Notes: generated by a model not told the origin, from the sequence alone. A stretch of DNA of 64,000 bases from Pseudonocardia sp. MH-G8 (GCF_002262885.1 NZ_NKYF01000001.1:248001-312000), one strand, 5' to 3'. Positions 1-8,730 are shown, counted from the stretch's first letter. A program made the numbers and translations.

Positions 1-558
1 GATCTGCGCCTTGGACACCACGTGACCGGCGTTCTCCATCAGGTAGCGCAGCAGCCGGAACTCGGTGGCGGTCACCCGCAGCGGCCGGCCGTCCCGGGTC
101 ACCTGGTGCCCGTCCGGGTCGAGCGCCAGCGTGCCCACGGTCAGCACGGCGGTGTGCTGACCGGCGGTCCGTCGCAGGATCGCGCGGATCCGGGCGATCA
201 GCTCCTCCAGGTCGAACGGCTTGGTGACGTAGTCGTCGGCGCCCAGCGACAGCCCGGTCACCTTGTCGGCCTGCCGGTCGCGGGCGGTGAGGAACAGGAC
301 CGGCACCGGCCCGCCGGGGCCGGACACCCGCAGGTCGCGCAGCCGCCGGACCACCTCGAACCCGTCCATGTCCGGCAGCATCACGTCGAGCAGGACGAGG
401 TCGGGTGGTTCCCGGGTGGCCGCGGCGACCGCCTCGCCTGCGGTCGCCACGGACGTCACCTCGAAACCGGCGAACCGCAGCGTGCCGGAGAGCAGCTCGC
501 GCACGGTCGCCTCGTCCTCCACCACGAGCAGCCGCCCGCCGCCGTTCGCTCCGCGCAT
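1..558 (-). CDS. Response regulator, OmpR/PhoB type (3' end cut by window edge)
   Basis: The first 186 codons of a two-component response regulator, reading off the left edge. The N-terminal receiver domain shows the acidic pair in VVEDE, the phosphoacceptor Asp58 in LVLLDVMLPDMDG and the conserved Lys in VTKPFDLEEL. A winged-helix DNA-binding domain begins near residue 135, with the segment VTATEFRLLRYLMENAGHVV typical of the OmpR/PhoB family. It starts 25 bases after the stop of the ABC permease on the same strand, so the order is ATPase, permease, regulator, and a sensor kinase may follow outside the window. It probably controls the adjacent exporter. Family assignment is firm; the target genes are inferred. 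Confidence 0.93.
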   Translation of the reverse strand, partial: MRGANGGGRLLVVEDEATVRELLSGTLRFAGFEVTSVATAGEAVAAATREPPDLVLLDVMLPDMDGFEVVRRLRDLRVSGPGGPVPVLFLTARDRQADKVTGLSLGADDYVTKPFDLEELIARIRAILRRTAGQHTAVLTVGTLALDPDGHQVTRDGRPLRVTATEFRLLRYLMENAGHVVSKAQI

Positions 559-582
559 GCTGATCACACTACGAGCCGCCCG

Positions 583-1368
583 TCACACGTCGCGGCGTTC
601 GAACAGCACGAACGCGACCACGAGCAGGGCGAGGATCCCGGCACTCATGCCGGCGAAGTGCAGCCAGGGCTGGGGGTAGTCGGGGTCGGGCACGGTCGCG
701 ATGACCGCGGCTCCGCCCAGCGTCGGCCACACGTCGAGCAGCCCGTCGAGCCACGGCGGGAACATGCCATCCAGGACGGGTACCAGCAGCACGATCCCCA
801 CCAGCGTGGCCAGGGCGCCCGCCGTGGCGCGGATGAGAGCGCCGAGGGCCACCGCCAGCAGCGCGATCACCGCGAGGTAGAAGCCGCAGCCCACCACCGC
901 GGAGAGCGCACGCGGATCCGCGAGGGTCGCGTGCGGAACGCCGGCCGCGGCGAAGCCGGCCTGCCCGATGAGGAAGGCCGGGAACGCCAGCGCCTGCCCG
1001 GCCACCAGCGAGACGGCCGCCACCACCGCTACCTTCGCCCCGAGCAGCCGGTGCCGGCGCGGGGTGGCGCTCAGCGACGTCTGCATCAGGCCGGTCGCGT
1101 GCTCGGACGTGACCACGAGGATCCCCAGCACCCCGATGACCAGCTGGGCGATGAAGAACATCAGCAGGCTGCCGTTCGTCGGATCCCAGTCCTGCTGCTC
1201 CTCGATCGTGCCGGTCAGGTACCCCTGGGCGGCGGGGTCGGCCGACAGGAGCGGGAGGCCGAGCCCGACCACGACGAGACCGCCGAGGGTGAGCCAGGTC
1301 GAGCGCAGGCTGCGGAATTTGATCCACTCGCTGTGCAGCGTGTCGGTGAAAGCAGGGCGCGTGATCAC
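583..1368 (-). CDS. ABC transporter permease (ABC-2 type)
   Basis: A 261-residue membrane protein with six or so hydrophobic segments. It opens with TLHSEWIKFRSLRSTW, a start typical of ABC-2 permeases that pair with a separate ATPase. Its GTG/ATG-region start overlaps the stop of the ATPase gene by four bases, so the two subunits are translationally coupled. Together they would form an exporter of a small hydrophobic compound or antibiotic, or a lipid transporter. The substrate cannot be read from the sequence. The response regulator gene directly downstream suggests induction by an envelope or drug signal. Confidence 0.88.
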   Translation of the reverse strand: MITRPAFTDTLHSEWIKFRSLRSTWLTLGGLVVVGLGLPLLSADPAAQGYLTGTIEEQQDWDPTNGSLLMFFIAQLVIGVLGILVVTSEHATGLMQTSLSATPRRHRLLGAKVAVVAAVSLVAGQALAFPAFLIGQAGFAAAGVPHATLADPRALSAVVGCGFYLAVIALLAVALGALIRATAGALATLVGIVLLVPVLDGMFPPWLDGLLDVWPTLGGAAVIATVPDPDYPQPWLHFAGMSAGILALLVVAFVLFERRDV

Positions 1369-2294
1369 GCGGTGGCTCCGTGGTACTCGACATGGTCGCT
1401 GGTCAGCTCCATGAAGGCGTCCTCCAACGAGGGGCGCCGCGGCGCGAGCTCGCTGAGCGCGACGTCGTGGTAGGCGGCGAGCTTGCCGATCTGCGCGCCG
1501 GTCATGCCGGAGACGACCAGGGACGATTCCGCCCCTTCCCGGACGGTCGCACCCGCAGCCGACAGCCGGAGCGCGAACGCGGCGGCGTCGTCGGTGCGCA
1601 CGAGCACGGTCCCCTTTCCGTCGGCGCCCGACCCGTTGGCCCGCACGAACTCGCTCATGCTCGTGTCGGCGATCATCCGGCCCCGTCCGATGATCACCAG
1701 GTGGTCGGCGGTCTGCGCCATCTCGCTCATGAGGTGGCTGGAGACCAGCACCGCCCGGCCCTCGCGGGCGAGCGACCGCATGAACCCCCGGATCCAGCGG
1801 ATGCCCTCCGGGTCGAGCCCGTTCACCGGCTCGTCGAAGATCAGCACCTGGGGATCCCCGAGCAGCGTCGCCGCGATCCCGAGCCGCTGCCGCATGCCGA
1901 GCGAGAAGACCCCGGCACGACGGCCGGCCACGCCGTCCAGGCCGGTACGGGCCAGCACCTCGCCGACCCGGCGGCGGGGAAGGCCGTTGCTCGCGGCCAG
2001 CGCGAGCAGGTGGTCGTGGGCCGTCCGGTCACCGTGCACCGCACCGGCGTCCAGCAGTGCGCCCACCTCGGTCAGCGGCACGGGCAGGTCCCGGTAACGC
2101 CGGCCGCCGATGGTGACCGAACCCCCGCTCGGCGCGGCCAAGCCCATGATCATCCTCATCGTGGTGGACTTGCCGGCGCCGTTGGGACCGAGGAATCCGG
2201 TCACCTGCCCGGCGGAGACGGTGAACGACAGGTCGTCCACCACGGTCAGGGGCCCGTACCGCTTCGTCAGGTTCCTCACGTCGATGCTCGTCAC
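1365..2294 (-). CDS. ABC transporter ATP-binding protein (drug/lipid exporter type)
   Basis: A 309-residue ATPase with Walker A (GPNGAGKST, near residue 37), signature FSLGMRQRL, Walker B (VLIFDEPVNGLDPEG) and the H-loop SSHLMSEM. The signature Ser-Leu-Gly-Met variant is common in the CcmA/DrrA-like exporter ATPases. A C-terminal extension of about 90 residues follows the ATPase core, as in DrrA-type proteins. It is the first gene of the ATPase-permease-response regulator operon and overlaps the permease start by four bases. The cargo is unknown. Confidence 0.93.
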   Translation of the reverse strand: MTSIDVRNLTKRYGPLTVVDDLSFTVSAGQVTGFLGPNGAGKSTTMRMIMGLAAPSGGSVTIGGRRYRDLPVPLTEVGALLDAGAVHGDRTAHDHLLALAASNGLPRRRVGEVLARTGLDGVAGRRAGVFSLGMRQRLGIAATLLGDPQVLIFDEPVNGLDPEGIRWIRGFMRSLAREGRAVLVSSHLMSEMAQTADHLVIIGRGRMIADTSMSEFVRANGSGADGKGTVLVRTDDAAAFALRLSAAGATVREGAESSLVVSGMTGAQIGKLAAYHDVALSELAPRRPSLEDAFMELTSDHVEYHGATA

Positions 2295-2429
2295 ACCCGG
2301 GATCGTGCAGCGCCGCGCCGGCCGGTTCCTGGGAGCTTCTGAGCGAACCTTGTGAATCCACGGCTCCGACGCGGCCGACGGACCCCGCGACTGCCGGATT
2401 CACAGAATTGTCTCCGCGCAGGGGATCGC

Positions 2430-2966
2430 TCAGGTGCGGAGCTGGTCACCTCTCGTCGCGCCTCCGGCCGGTCGTAGCGGCAGCTCCCAGCCGAAGCAGA
2501 CCGTGCGGCTGCCGGGGTCGTGGCGCTCGTAGAAGCGGTGCGCGTCGTGGCGGGCCTGTGCGCTGTCGAGCTCGAGGTGGCTCGCGCCCCGCCCGTGTGC
2601 CCAGCTCGCCGCGGCGTGCAGCAGGAGGCTCCCCGTGCCGCGCGAACGCGCCTGCGGTGCCACCGCGAGGTCCTCGACCCACGCCCGCCTGCCGTACCGC
2701 ACGGACAGGATGTCCAGGTGCACGGCGCAGAACCCGAGGACCTCGTCGTCGTCCTCGGCGAGCAGCACCCCGGAATCCGGCGCCGCGCAGACCGCGTCGA
2801 GGCGGCTGCGGCCCGCGGCGGGATCCCAGTCCGGCGGCGGCGAGCCGGGAACGGCGAACAGCCACTCGTACAGCGGCAGCACCGCGTCGACATCGGCGTG
2901 GCCGGCGCTGCGGACCCTCACGCCCCGGTCCGTGGCAGCGGTCGTCCGCTCGGGTGTCACGTTCAC
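2430..2966 (-). CDS. GNAT-family N-acetyltransferase
   Basis: A 178-residue protein with the GNAT fold: the acetyl-CoA binding segment VAPQARSRGTGSLLLHAAASWA and a C-terminal strand SRTVCFGWELPL. I chose the GTG start at 2966 (reading MNVTPERTT) because a purine-rich AAGAGGCGA lies just before it; an in-frame ATG ten codons upstream is possible. It is divergently paired with the MocR-type regulator starting at 3063, so that regulator may control it. The acceptor is unknown; a small amine or antibiotic is possible. Confidence 0.87.
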   Translation of the reverse strand: MNVTPERTTAATDRGVRVRSAGHADVDAVLPLYEWLFAVPGSPPPDWDPAAGRSRLDAVCAAPDSGVLLAEDDDEVLGFCAVHLDILSVRYGRRAWVEDLAVAPQARSRGTGSLLLHAAASWAHGRGASHLELDSAQARHDAHRFYERHDPGSRTVCFGWELPLRPAGGATRGDQLRT

Positions 2967-3062
2967 GGTCTCGCCTCTTCTCGGTGGGGATCGCACCGAC
3001 CATAGGATCGGAATCGGCCCGGTCTACGGTCCAATCGTGCGAGGATTCCCCAGGCCGATTCC

Positions 3063-4514
3063 GTGACGCTCCTGCCGTTCGAATGGCCCGCAGGCGAAGG
3101 TCCCGTCCACCTGCGCCTCGCAGGCGCGCTGCGCGCCGCGATCACGAACGGCCGGCTGCCGCCCGGGGCCCGGCTGCCCGCCAGCCGCATCCTCGCGGTG
3201 GATCTCCAGGTCTCCCGCTGGGTCGTCACGGAGGCCTACGAGCAGCTCAAGGCCGAGGGGTACCTCGCGGCGCGGACCGGATCCGGCACGACCGTCGCCG
3301 CCACTCACCGCGGCGTTCCCGACCCCCCACCCGGACCGACCGTGCATCGCCCGCCCGCGACCGCCACGCTCGTCGACCTCGCACCGAACCTGCCGGACCT
3401 GCGCGCGTTCCCGCGCTCCCTGTGGCGGAGCGCGCTCACGCATGCGCTCGACACGCTCTCGACGCGCGAACTCGGTTACCCCGACCCGCTCGGCGACCCG
3501 GAGCTGCGACGGGTGCTCGCCGACTACGTGCGGCGGGTCCGCGGCGTACCCGCACTGCCCTCGGACGTCGTCATCACGAACGGGACCACCGGGAGCATCG
3601 GGCTGCTCTTCCGCGCCCTCGCCGCGACCGGCGGAACGCGGGTCGCCCTCGAGGACCCGGGTTGGCCGCAGCTGCGCGCCGCCGCCGGCGGCGCCCGTCT
3701 CACCGCCGTTCCCGTACCCGTCGACGAGCGCGGGCTGCGGGCCGCGCTGCTGGCCGGCCTCGACGTCGACTCGGTCTGCGTCACGCCGTCGCACCAGTTC
3801 CCCACCGGTGTGGTCCTCGCTCCCGAACGGCGTGAACAAGTACTCGAGTGGGCCGCTCGTGGCGGGCTGCTCATCGAGGACGACTACGACGCCGAGTTCC
3901 GCTACGGGCGGCGCCCGGTCGACGCGCTCGCGTCGATCGACGCCGAGAACGTGGTCTACCTCGGATCGGTGAGCAAGACCCTCGCTCCGGCGCTGCAGAT
4001 CGGCTGGATGGTGCTGCGCGGACGGCACCGCGCCGCGGCGGAGCCCTTCCTGCGCGACCACCGCACCGGGCCGCCGATCATCGACCAACGCGCACTCGCG
4101 TGGCTGATCGCGAGCGGAGGCTACGACCGGCAGCTGCGCCGGATGCGACGCAGCTACCAGGCCCGTCGGACGGAGCTGCGCGCCCGGCTGGCCGAGGCCG
4201 CGCCGGGCGCGCACATCACCGGACCGGACGCCGGGCTCCACGTGCTCCTCGAGCTCGGCGCCATCGACGAGCAGACCTTCATGGCCGCGCTGGCGCGACG
4301 AGGGCTCGCGGCAACTGCGCTGGACGAGTGCCGCATCAGGCGTACCGGCCCGTCCGGCGTGCTCATCGGGTACGGGAACCTTCCCGTCGCCGGCATGCGC
4401 GGGGTGGCCACGGCGGTCGGCGCCGCCGTGGCAGAGGCCGCCGGGCGACCCCGTACGCCGGCCCCCTCCCCCGACCGCGACCAGCCCGCTCGGCCCTCCG
4501 CTCACCGTCGGTAG
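3063..4514 (+). CDS. MocR/PdxR-family regulator (GntR wHTH fused to aminotransferase fold)
   Basis: A 483-residue fusion. The N-terminal 75 residues are a GntR winged helix (LRAAITNGRLPPGARLPASR, then SRWVVTEAYEQLKAEGYL). From about residue 100 to the end it resembles class I aminotransferases. It keeps the PLP motifs YPDPLGDPELR, EDDYDAEFRY and the Schiff-base lysine in YLGSVSKTLAP. Proteins of this kind are usually PLP-sensing transcription factors, often acting on a divergent neighbour, here the GNAT gene. GTG start. The gene ends eight bases before the convergent methyltransferase gene. Confidence 0.93.
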   Translation: MTLLPFEWPAGEGPVHLRLAGALRAAITNGRLPPGARLPASRILAVDLQVSRWVVTEAYEQLKAEGYLAARTGSGTTVAATHRGVPDPPPGPTVHRPPATATLVDLAPNLPDLRAFPRSLWRSALTHALDTLSTRELGYPDPLGDPELRRVLADYVRRVRGVPALPSDVVITNGTTGSIGLLFRALAATGGTRVALEDPGWPQLRAAAGGARLTAVPVPVDERGLRAALLAGLDVDSVCVTPSHQFPTGVVLAPERREQVLEWAARGGLLIEDDYDAEFRYGRRPVDALASIDAENVVYLGSVSKTLAPALQIGWMVLRGRHRAAAEPFLRDHRTGPPIIDQRALAWLIASGGYDRQLRRMRRSYQARRTELRARLAEAAPGAHITGPDAGLHVLLELGAIDEQTFMAALARRGLAATALDECRIRRTGPSGVLIGYGNLPVAGMRGVATAVGAAVAEAAGRPRTPAPSPDRDQPARPSAHRR

Positions 4515-4521
4515 ACCTCAC

Positions 4522-5364
4522 TCAGGCGCGGCGGGCGGCCCACACCTGGCGTTCGGTGCGTACGACGAGGTCGTCGCGGCGCAGGATGCTGCGCGGGCCG
4601 TCGGTGTCGAGCAGCCGGTCCAGCGCGGTGAGGTCCTCGGCGGGGAGCGCGTCGGCGACGGTGCCACGCATGCGCTGCAGGCCGCTCAGCGCGTAGCGGC
4701 CGACCGCGTCGGACCGGGACTGCTCGATGCGAACGGTGATCGTGCGCTCGCCGGCGAGCGTGAACCCGGCAGCGGTCAGCTTCGGGCCCCAGTCGGCACC
4801 GCGGTGGGGGACGTGTTCGGCGTGGTGTCGCTCGCTCGCGGCGTGCACGCGTTCCTCCAGGCCGGGCCGGCCCTCCGGGGCGTCCTCGGGCAGGAACCGG
4901 GGGAAGCCTGCGAGCTCGACCACGGCGAACAGCCCGCCGGGAGCGAGCGCCTCGTGGACCTGGCGCAGTGTGCGGTCGGGATCGGCCATGTGGTGCAGGG
5001 CGGCGGACGCCCACACCAGATCGGGTGTGCCGAGGTCGGGCCAGGCCGCGTCGAGGTCGATCTGGAGCGTGCGCACGCGATCGGCCACTCCGCGCTGGTC
5101 GGCCTTCTCGTGCAGGCGGTGCAGGTGCTCGGCCGAGGAGTCGACGGCGGTGACGTGCGCGTCGGGGAAGTGGGCCAGCAGGGCGAAGGTGCCGGCGCCG
5201 GTCCCGCAGCCCAGGTCCACGATCCGGCGAGGGCTCGCCTGGACGGGCAGCCACTCGATGATGGAGGCGGTGTGCTCCGCGAGCACCTCCGCGTCGAGGT
5301 CGAGGATCTCGGCCTGGCCGTCGACGTCGGGTGCGTGCCCGTGACCGTGCGCTGTGTGAGGCAT
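4522..5364 (-). CDS. Class I SAM-dependent methyltransferase
   Basis: A 280-residue methyltransferase. Motif I is clear (IVDLGCGTGAGTFAL, about residue 48), followed by the acidic residue of motif II (VTAVDSS) and the post-I segment DLVWASAALHHMADPDR. The N-terminus is histidine-rich (MPHTAHGHGHAPDVDG), which is unusual and could bind metal. A perfect palindrome, CTTGCCA-3-TGGCAAG, lies about 40 bases upstream of the start. It is not clearly part of the NRPS cluster, because it is separated from the tautomerase operon by 139 bases. The methyl acceptor is unknown. Confidence 0.88.
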   Translation of the reverse strand: MPHTAHGHGHAPDVDGQAEILDLDAEVLAEHTASIIEWLPVQASPRRIVDLGCGTGAGTFALLAHFPDAHVTAVDSSAEHLHRLHEKADQRGVADRVRTLQIDLDAAWPDLGTPDLVWASAALHHMADPDRTLRQVHEALAPGGLFAVVELAGFPRFLPEDAPEGRPGLEERVHAASERHHAEHVPHRGADWGPKLTAAGFTLAGERTITVRIEQSRSDAVGRYALSGLQRMRGTVADALPAEDLTALDRLLDTDGPRSILRRDDLVVRTERQVWAARRA

Positions 5365-5404
5365 GCGGCCACGCTAAGCCGCGCATGCGTTGGACGCACA
5401 GCTG

Positions 5405-5421
5405 CTTGCCAAGATGGCAAG
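5405..5421. promoter_or_regulatory. Palindrome CTTGCCA-AGA-TGGCAAG, candidate operator
   Basis: A perfect 7-bp inverted repeat with a three-base spacer, 41 bases upstream of the methyltransferase start at 5364. The position suits repressor binding at its promoter. A related motif (ATTGCCA...TGGCAAT) occurs at 25086-25112. The protein that binds it is not known. Confidence 0.5.
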
Positions 5422-5503
5422 AACTTCGCCGGCCGGGCTGCGGGACGCGCAAGGACGCCGAGGCCCCCCGGCGGCGCGGTGCAGCCGAGGGTGCTGCCTG
5501 CCG

Positions 5504-5725
5504 TCAGCCGTCCCGTCCCTCCGCATCCGCTGCGCGCCCGGGCCCGCACGGCCTTCCCCCGATCCCCCACCGCGCCGGGTCGACCGGGTTCAGCACGATC
5601 CAGGTCTGCTCCCGGATCGACTCGTCGAAGACCTCGACGACGGCGTCGGTGAGCGCCGCGATCAGTCGTTGCTGGGTCTGCGGGGTGAGCCGCCCCTCGA
5701 AGATGCTCACGTCGATGTAGGGCAC
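5504..5725 (-). CDS. 4-oxalocrotonate tautomerase family protein
   Basis: A 73-residue tautomerase-superfamily protein. After removal of the initiator residue it begins PYIDVSIFEGRLTPQTQ, which exposes the catalytic Pro1. A segment ending WGIGG matches the conserved region of 4-oxalocrotonate tautomerases. The GTG start at 5725 overlaps the end of the aminotransferase gene by 19 bases, so it is the third gene of the AMP ligase-aminotransferase-tautomerase operon. In secondary metabolism, homologues of this family tautomerise enol/keto intermediates (for example in hydropyrrole pathways). A role in making or tailoring the starter acid is inferred only. Confidence 0.85.
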   Translation of the reverse strand: MPYIDVSIFEGRLTPQTQQRLIAALTDAVVEVFDESIREQTWIVLNPVDPARWGIGGRPCGPGRAADAEGRDG

Positions 5726-6969
5726 GGGGTCTCCTTCTCGGTCTTGTCGGCACGGCCCGCGACCTCGTGCGCGGCGTCGTCGAGGGCGTGGACGAGGTGG
5801 TCGACCTGGGCGTCGGTCAGCGACGGGTGACAGGGCAGGTTCATGTGGGCGCCGAACCACGACGACTCGGCCACCGGGCACTCGCCGGGGCCGTGCGGGC
5901 CACGGGCCCGCCACTCGGGCATCAAGTGCTGGGGGAAGTAGCGCAGCTGGACCTCCACCGAACGCCGGTCCAGGGACCGGACCAGGGCATCCCGCGCGCC
6001 TGGGCGGTCGACGAAGAACGTGTGGAGGTGCCGCGCGTCCGTGACCCCCGGCTCCGGGGTGGTCGGTCGCAGCCAGTCGTGCCGGGTGAGCACCTCGTCG
6101 ATCCGCGCGCCGATGTGCCTGCGCCGCGCCACGAGCCCGGGGAGCCGGTCGAGCTGAACCAGGCCGACCGCGGCCGCGGCCTCGGACATGGTGGCGTTCG
6201 TGCCGGCGCGACGGACCCCGGCACAGGCGTGGCCGTGGGCGCGGTCCGCCCACCTCATCCAGGCCAGCGACGGCGGCGGTGCCGTCGGTACCCGGCCGCT
6301 GACGAAGTCGCCGTCGACCTCGTTGGAGCGCCGGCGGTCGAGCCGCTCCGCCCAGTCGTCGCGGTCCACGGTGATCATCCCGCCCTCCCCGAGGGTGGTG
6401 ATGTTCTTGCTGGCGTGGAAGCTGAAGCAGCCGATGTCGCCCAGCGAGCCCGGGCTCCGGCCGTGCCGTCGGGCGCCGAGCGCGTGCGCGCAGTCCTCGA
6501 TCACGACGATCCCCCGCGGCCGCGCGTGCGCCATGATCCGGTCCATGTCGGCGGGCCGCCCGCCGTAGTGCACGAGCACGACCGCGCGGGTCCGGTCGGT
6601 CGTCAGCGCCTCCAGCCGGCTCGGGTCGATGTTGAGCGTGCCCGGGTCGACGTCGCAGAAGCGGACCCGGGCCGGGGTGTCGAGCAGCGGCTGAACCGTG
6701 GCCTGGAAGGTCTGCGGGGTCGTGATCACCTCGTCGCCCGGGCCCAGGTCGAGCAGCCCGATCGCGAGCTCGAGGGCCACCGTCCCGCTCGTCACGGTGA
6801 GCGCGTGCCGGACGCCGACCAGCTCGGCGAAGCGCCGTTCGAACTCCGCGCGCCGCTCACCCGACGTCAGCCGGCCACCCGACCGGACGAGCTGGGCGAT
6901 CGCGTCGGCCTCCCGCTCCCCGAGGTGACTGCCCCGGTGCGCGAACGGCACGCGGTAGCCGGGCGTCAC
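5707..6969 (-). CDS. DegT/DnrJ/EryC1/StrS-family PLP aminotransferase
   Basis: A 420-residue PLP enzyme. Landmarks are VTSGTVALELAIGLLDLGPGDEVI, the PLP-binding acidic motif VIEDCAHALGA and the Schiff-base lysine in CFSFHASKNITT. This lysine context is the usual one for sugar aminotransferases; the AHBA synthases I recall read SFQNGK instead. The GTG start at 6969 overlaps the AMP ligase stop by four bases (GTGA). Such a gene is not part of the salicylate-thiazoline siderophore clusters I know. Its substrate may be a keto sugar, or a keto precursor of the starter acid; the sequence does not decide. Confidence 0.9.
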   Translation of the reverse strand: MTPGYRVPFAHRGSHLGEREADAIAQLVRSGGRLTSGERRAEFERRFAELVGVRHALTVTSGTVALELAIGLLDLGPGDEVITTPQTFQATVQPLLDTPARVRFCDVDPGTLNIDPSRLEALTTDRTRAVVLVHYGGRPADMDRIMAHARPRGIVVIEDCAHALGARRHGRSPGSLGDIGCFSFHASKNITTLGEGGMITVDRDDWAERLDRRRSNEVDGDFVSGRVPTAPPPSLAWMRWADRAHGHACAGVRRAGTNATMSEAAAAVGLVQLDRLPGLVARRRHIGARIDEVLTRHDWLRPTTPEPGVTDARHLHTFFVDRPGARDALVRSLDRRSVEVQLRYFPQHLMPEWRARGPHGPGECPVAESSWFGAHMNLPCHPSLTDAQVDHLVHALDDAAHEVAGRADKTEKETPCPTST

Positions 6970-8600
6970 GCGGACACCAGCCGATCTCGCAGCGCGTTCT
7001 TGTCGATCTTTCCGACGGGCGTGAGCGGCAGCGCCTCGACCAGCTCGACCTGGTCGGGGTGCTTGTACCGGGCGACGCCGAGTGCGCGCAGGTGCCGTGC
7101 GACGGCGAGCTTGCCGACGGGCTCGTCCCGGCACACGAGGAACGCCACCGACCGCTCCCCCCAGCGCTCGTCCGGCGTCCCGACGACGGCGGCCGCGGCG
7201 ATCCCGGGGTGGGCGAGCAGGTGCCCTTCCACCTCCGTCGCGGCGATCTTCTCGCCGCCCCGGTTGATCTGGTCCTTCACCCGCCCGACGACGTTCAGGT
7301 GCCCGGTCGGGAGCTGCCGGACGACGTCACCGGTGCGGTAGAAGCCGTCGGCGGTGAACGCGCGGGCGTTGTGCTCGGGTGCCCGGTGGTACCCGCGCAG
7401 GGTGTACGGGCCGCGGGTCAGGAGCTCACCGGGCTCGCCTGCGGGGACGTCGTTGCCGTCGGTGTCGACGACCCGGATCTCGTCCGCGGGGGAGATCGGC
7501 CTGCCCTGGGTCGTGTACTTCAGTTCCTCCGGGTCATCGAGCAGGGTGAGGTTGAGCAGCCCCTCGGCCATGCCGAAGACCTGCTGCAGGGTGGCGCCGA
7601 GGGCGGGCTCGACGAGCGGGGCGATCTCGTCCGCCAGCCGCGCGCTCCCGACCTGGACGACCTGCAGGCTCGACAGGTCGTGCGAGGTCCGGCCCGCCTC
7701 CTCGATCCACACCGGGGTCAGCGGCGGGTTGAGCGCGGTGATCGTCACGCGCTCGCGCTCGATCAGCGGGAAGGTGGTCGAGGGGTCCGGGCTCCCGGAG
7801 AGGACGGCGGTGCCGCCCACGGCGAGCACCCCGAGCAGGCCGGGGCAGCTCATCGTGAAGTTGAACGCGACCGGCAGCACCGCGAGGTAGACCGAATCGG
7901 CGTCCATGCCGCAGATCCGGGCCGCGGCGAGGGCGTTGTAGGCGTAGTCGTCGTGCGTGCGCGGGATCAGCTTCGGCACGCCGGTGGTACCGCCCGAGAG
8001 CAGGAGCAGGGCGACGTCGGACGAGACGGGGGCGTCGTCGATCGGGCCGGTCCCCGGCACAGGAAGATCGCCGAGCGCGACCGCGCCGGCGCACCCACCC
8101 GGCTCCCCCGCGACGACGACGTGCCGCACCCCGGGCACCTGCGCCCGCACCGTGGTGGCCAGCTCGCGGTAGTCGAACCGGGCGTGCACGTCCGGGACGA
8201 TGTGGGCGACGGCGCCGCTCAGTGCGGCCAGATGAGTGATCTCGGCGGCGCGGTGCCCGGGCAGCGCGTGCACCGGCACCACCCCGAGGCGCGCCACGGC
8301 GAACCAGGTGACGACGAAGTCCACGCCGTTCGGCAGCTGCAGCACCACCGTGTCCCCGCGCCGCAGTCCCAGTTCGCGCAGGCCCGCGGCGAGCTCGTCG
8401 ACGGCCCGGTCGAGCTCGGCGTAGGTCAGCCTGCGGCGGGCGTCGATCACCGCCGTCCGGTCCGCGTGCTCCGTGGCGAGTTCACGTAGCTGCGCACCGA
8501 ACGTGCGGCCCGCCCAGTAGCCGGCGCGCCGGTAGTCCTCGGCCGTCTTCGCCGGCCAGGTCGGCGCATCAGCCACGTCCGGCTGACCGTTTCCCGTCAT
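6966..8600 (-). CDS. Aryl-acid-AMP ligase (EntE/DhbE/YbtE family)
   Basis: A 544-residue stand-alone adenylation enzyme that would activate an aromatic acid and load it onto the N-terminal carrier domain of the first NRPS. Core motifs are LLLSGGTTGVPKLIPRTH (A3), FGMAEGLLNLT, GFYRTGDVV (A7), GRVKDQINRGGEKI (A8) and the A10 lysine in TPVGKIDKNAL. The pocket motif is AFNFTMSCPG at residues 245-254. DhbE has His234-Asn235 here, whereas this protein has Phe246-Asn247. Cys252 and the Leu in AEGLL resemble the salicylate-type pockets I recall. The substrate may therefore be salicylate-like but not certainly salicylate. First gene of a three-gene operon, divergent from the NRPS genes. Confidence 0.92.
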   Translation of the reverse strand: MTGNGQPDVADAPTWPAKTAEDYRRAGYWAGRTFGAQLRELATEHADRTAVIDARRRLTYAELDRAVDELAAGLRELGLRRGDTVVLQLPNGVDFVVTWFAVARLGVVPVHALPGHRAAEITHLAALSGAVAHIVPDVHARFDYRELATTVRAQVPGVRHVVVAGEPGGCAGAVALGDLPVPGTGPIDDAPVSSDVALLLLSGGTTGVPKLIPRTHDDYAYNALAAARICGMDADSVYLAVLPVAFNFTMSCPGLLGVLAVGGTAVLSGSPDPSTTFPLIERERVTITALNPPLTPVWIEEAGRTSHDLSSLQVVQVGSARLADEIAPLVEPALGATLQQVFGMAEGLLNLTLLDDPEELKYTTQGRPISPADEIRVVDTDGNDVPAGEPGELLTRGPYTLRGYHRAPEHNARAFTADGFYRTGDVVRQLPTGHLNVVGRVKDQINRGGEKIAATEVEGHLLAHPGIAAAAVVGTPDERWGERSVAFLVCRDEPVGKLAVARHLRALGVARYKHPDQVELVEALPLTPVGKIDKNALRDRLVSA

Positions 8601-8715
8601 GCGTGCTCACTCCTCGTGTTCCTTCGAGTCCGAGATCCCTGCACGCGGCGCCCGTCACCACTCGATGGGGTAGCGATCCGACTCCATAGCGTGCTTCGAT
8701 GCAGTCAATCCGAGA

Positions 8716-8730
8716 TGACATTCGTTTTCA
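8716..8730 (-). promoter_or_regulatory. Zur-like box (TGAAAACGAATGTCA on minus strand)
   Basis: A 15-base imperfect 7-1-7 inverted repeat, 14 bases before the GTG of the first NRPS gene and in the region shared with the divergent AMP ligase gene. It resembles the actinobacterial Zur consensus I recall (TGAAAATGATTTTCA), with central TGA...TCA arms. Related copies lie at 40887-40901 and 44730-44747. No IdeR/DmdR-type iron box was seen here, which favours zinc over iron control. Confidence 0.65.

Noticed and set aside
22..1473. Long plus-strand frame across the response regulator and permease
   Set aside because: Composition is typical of an antisense frame, and the minus strand has clear receiver-domain and permease sequences.
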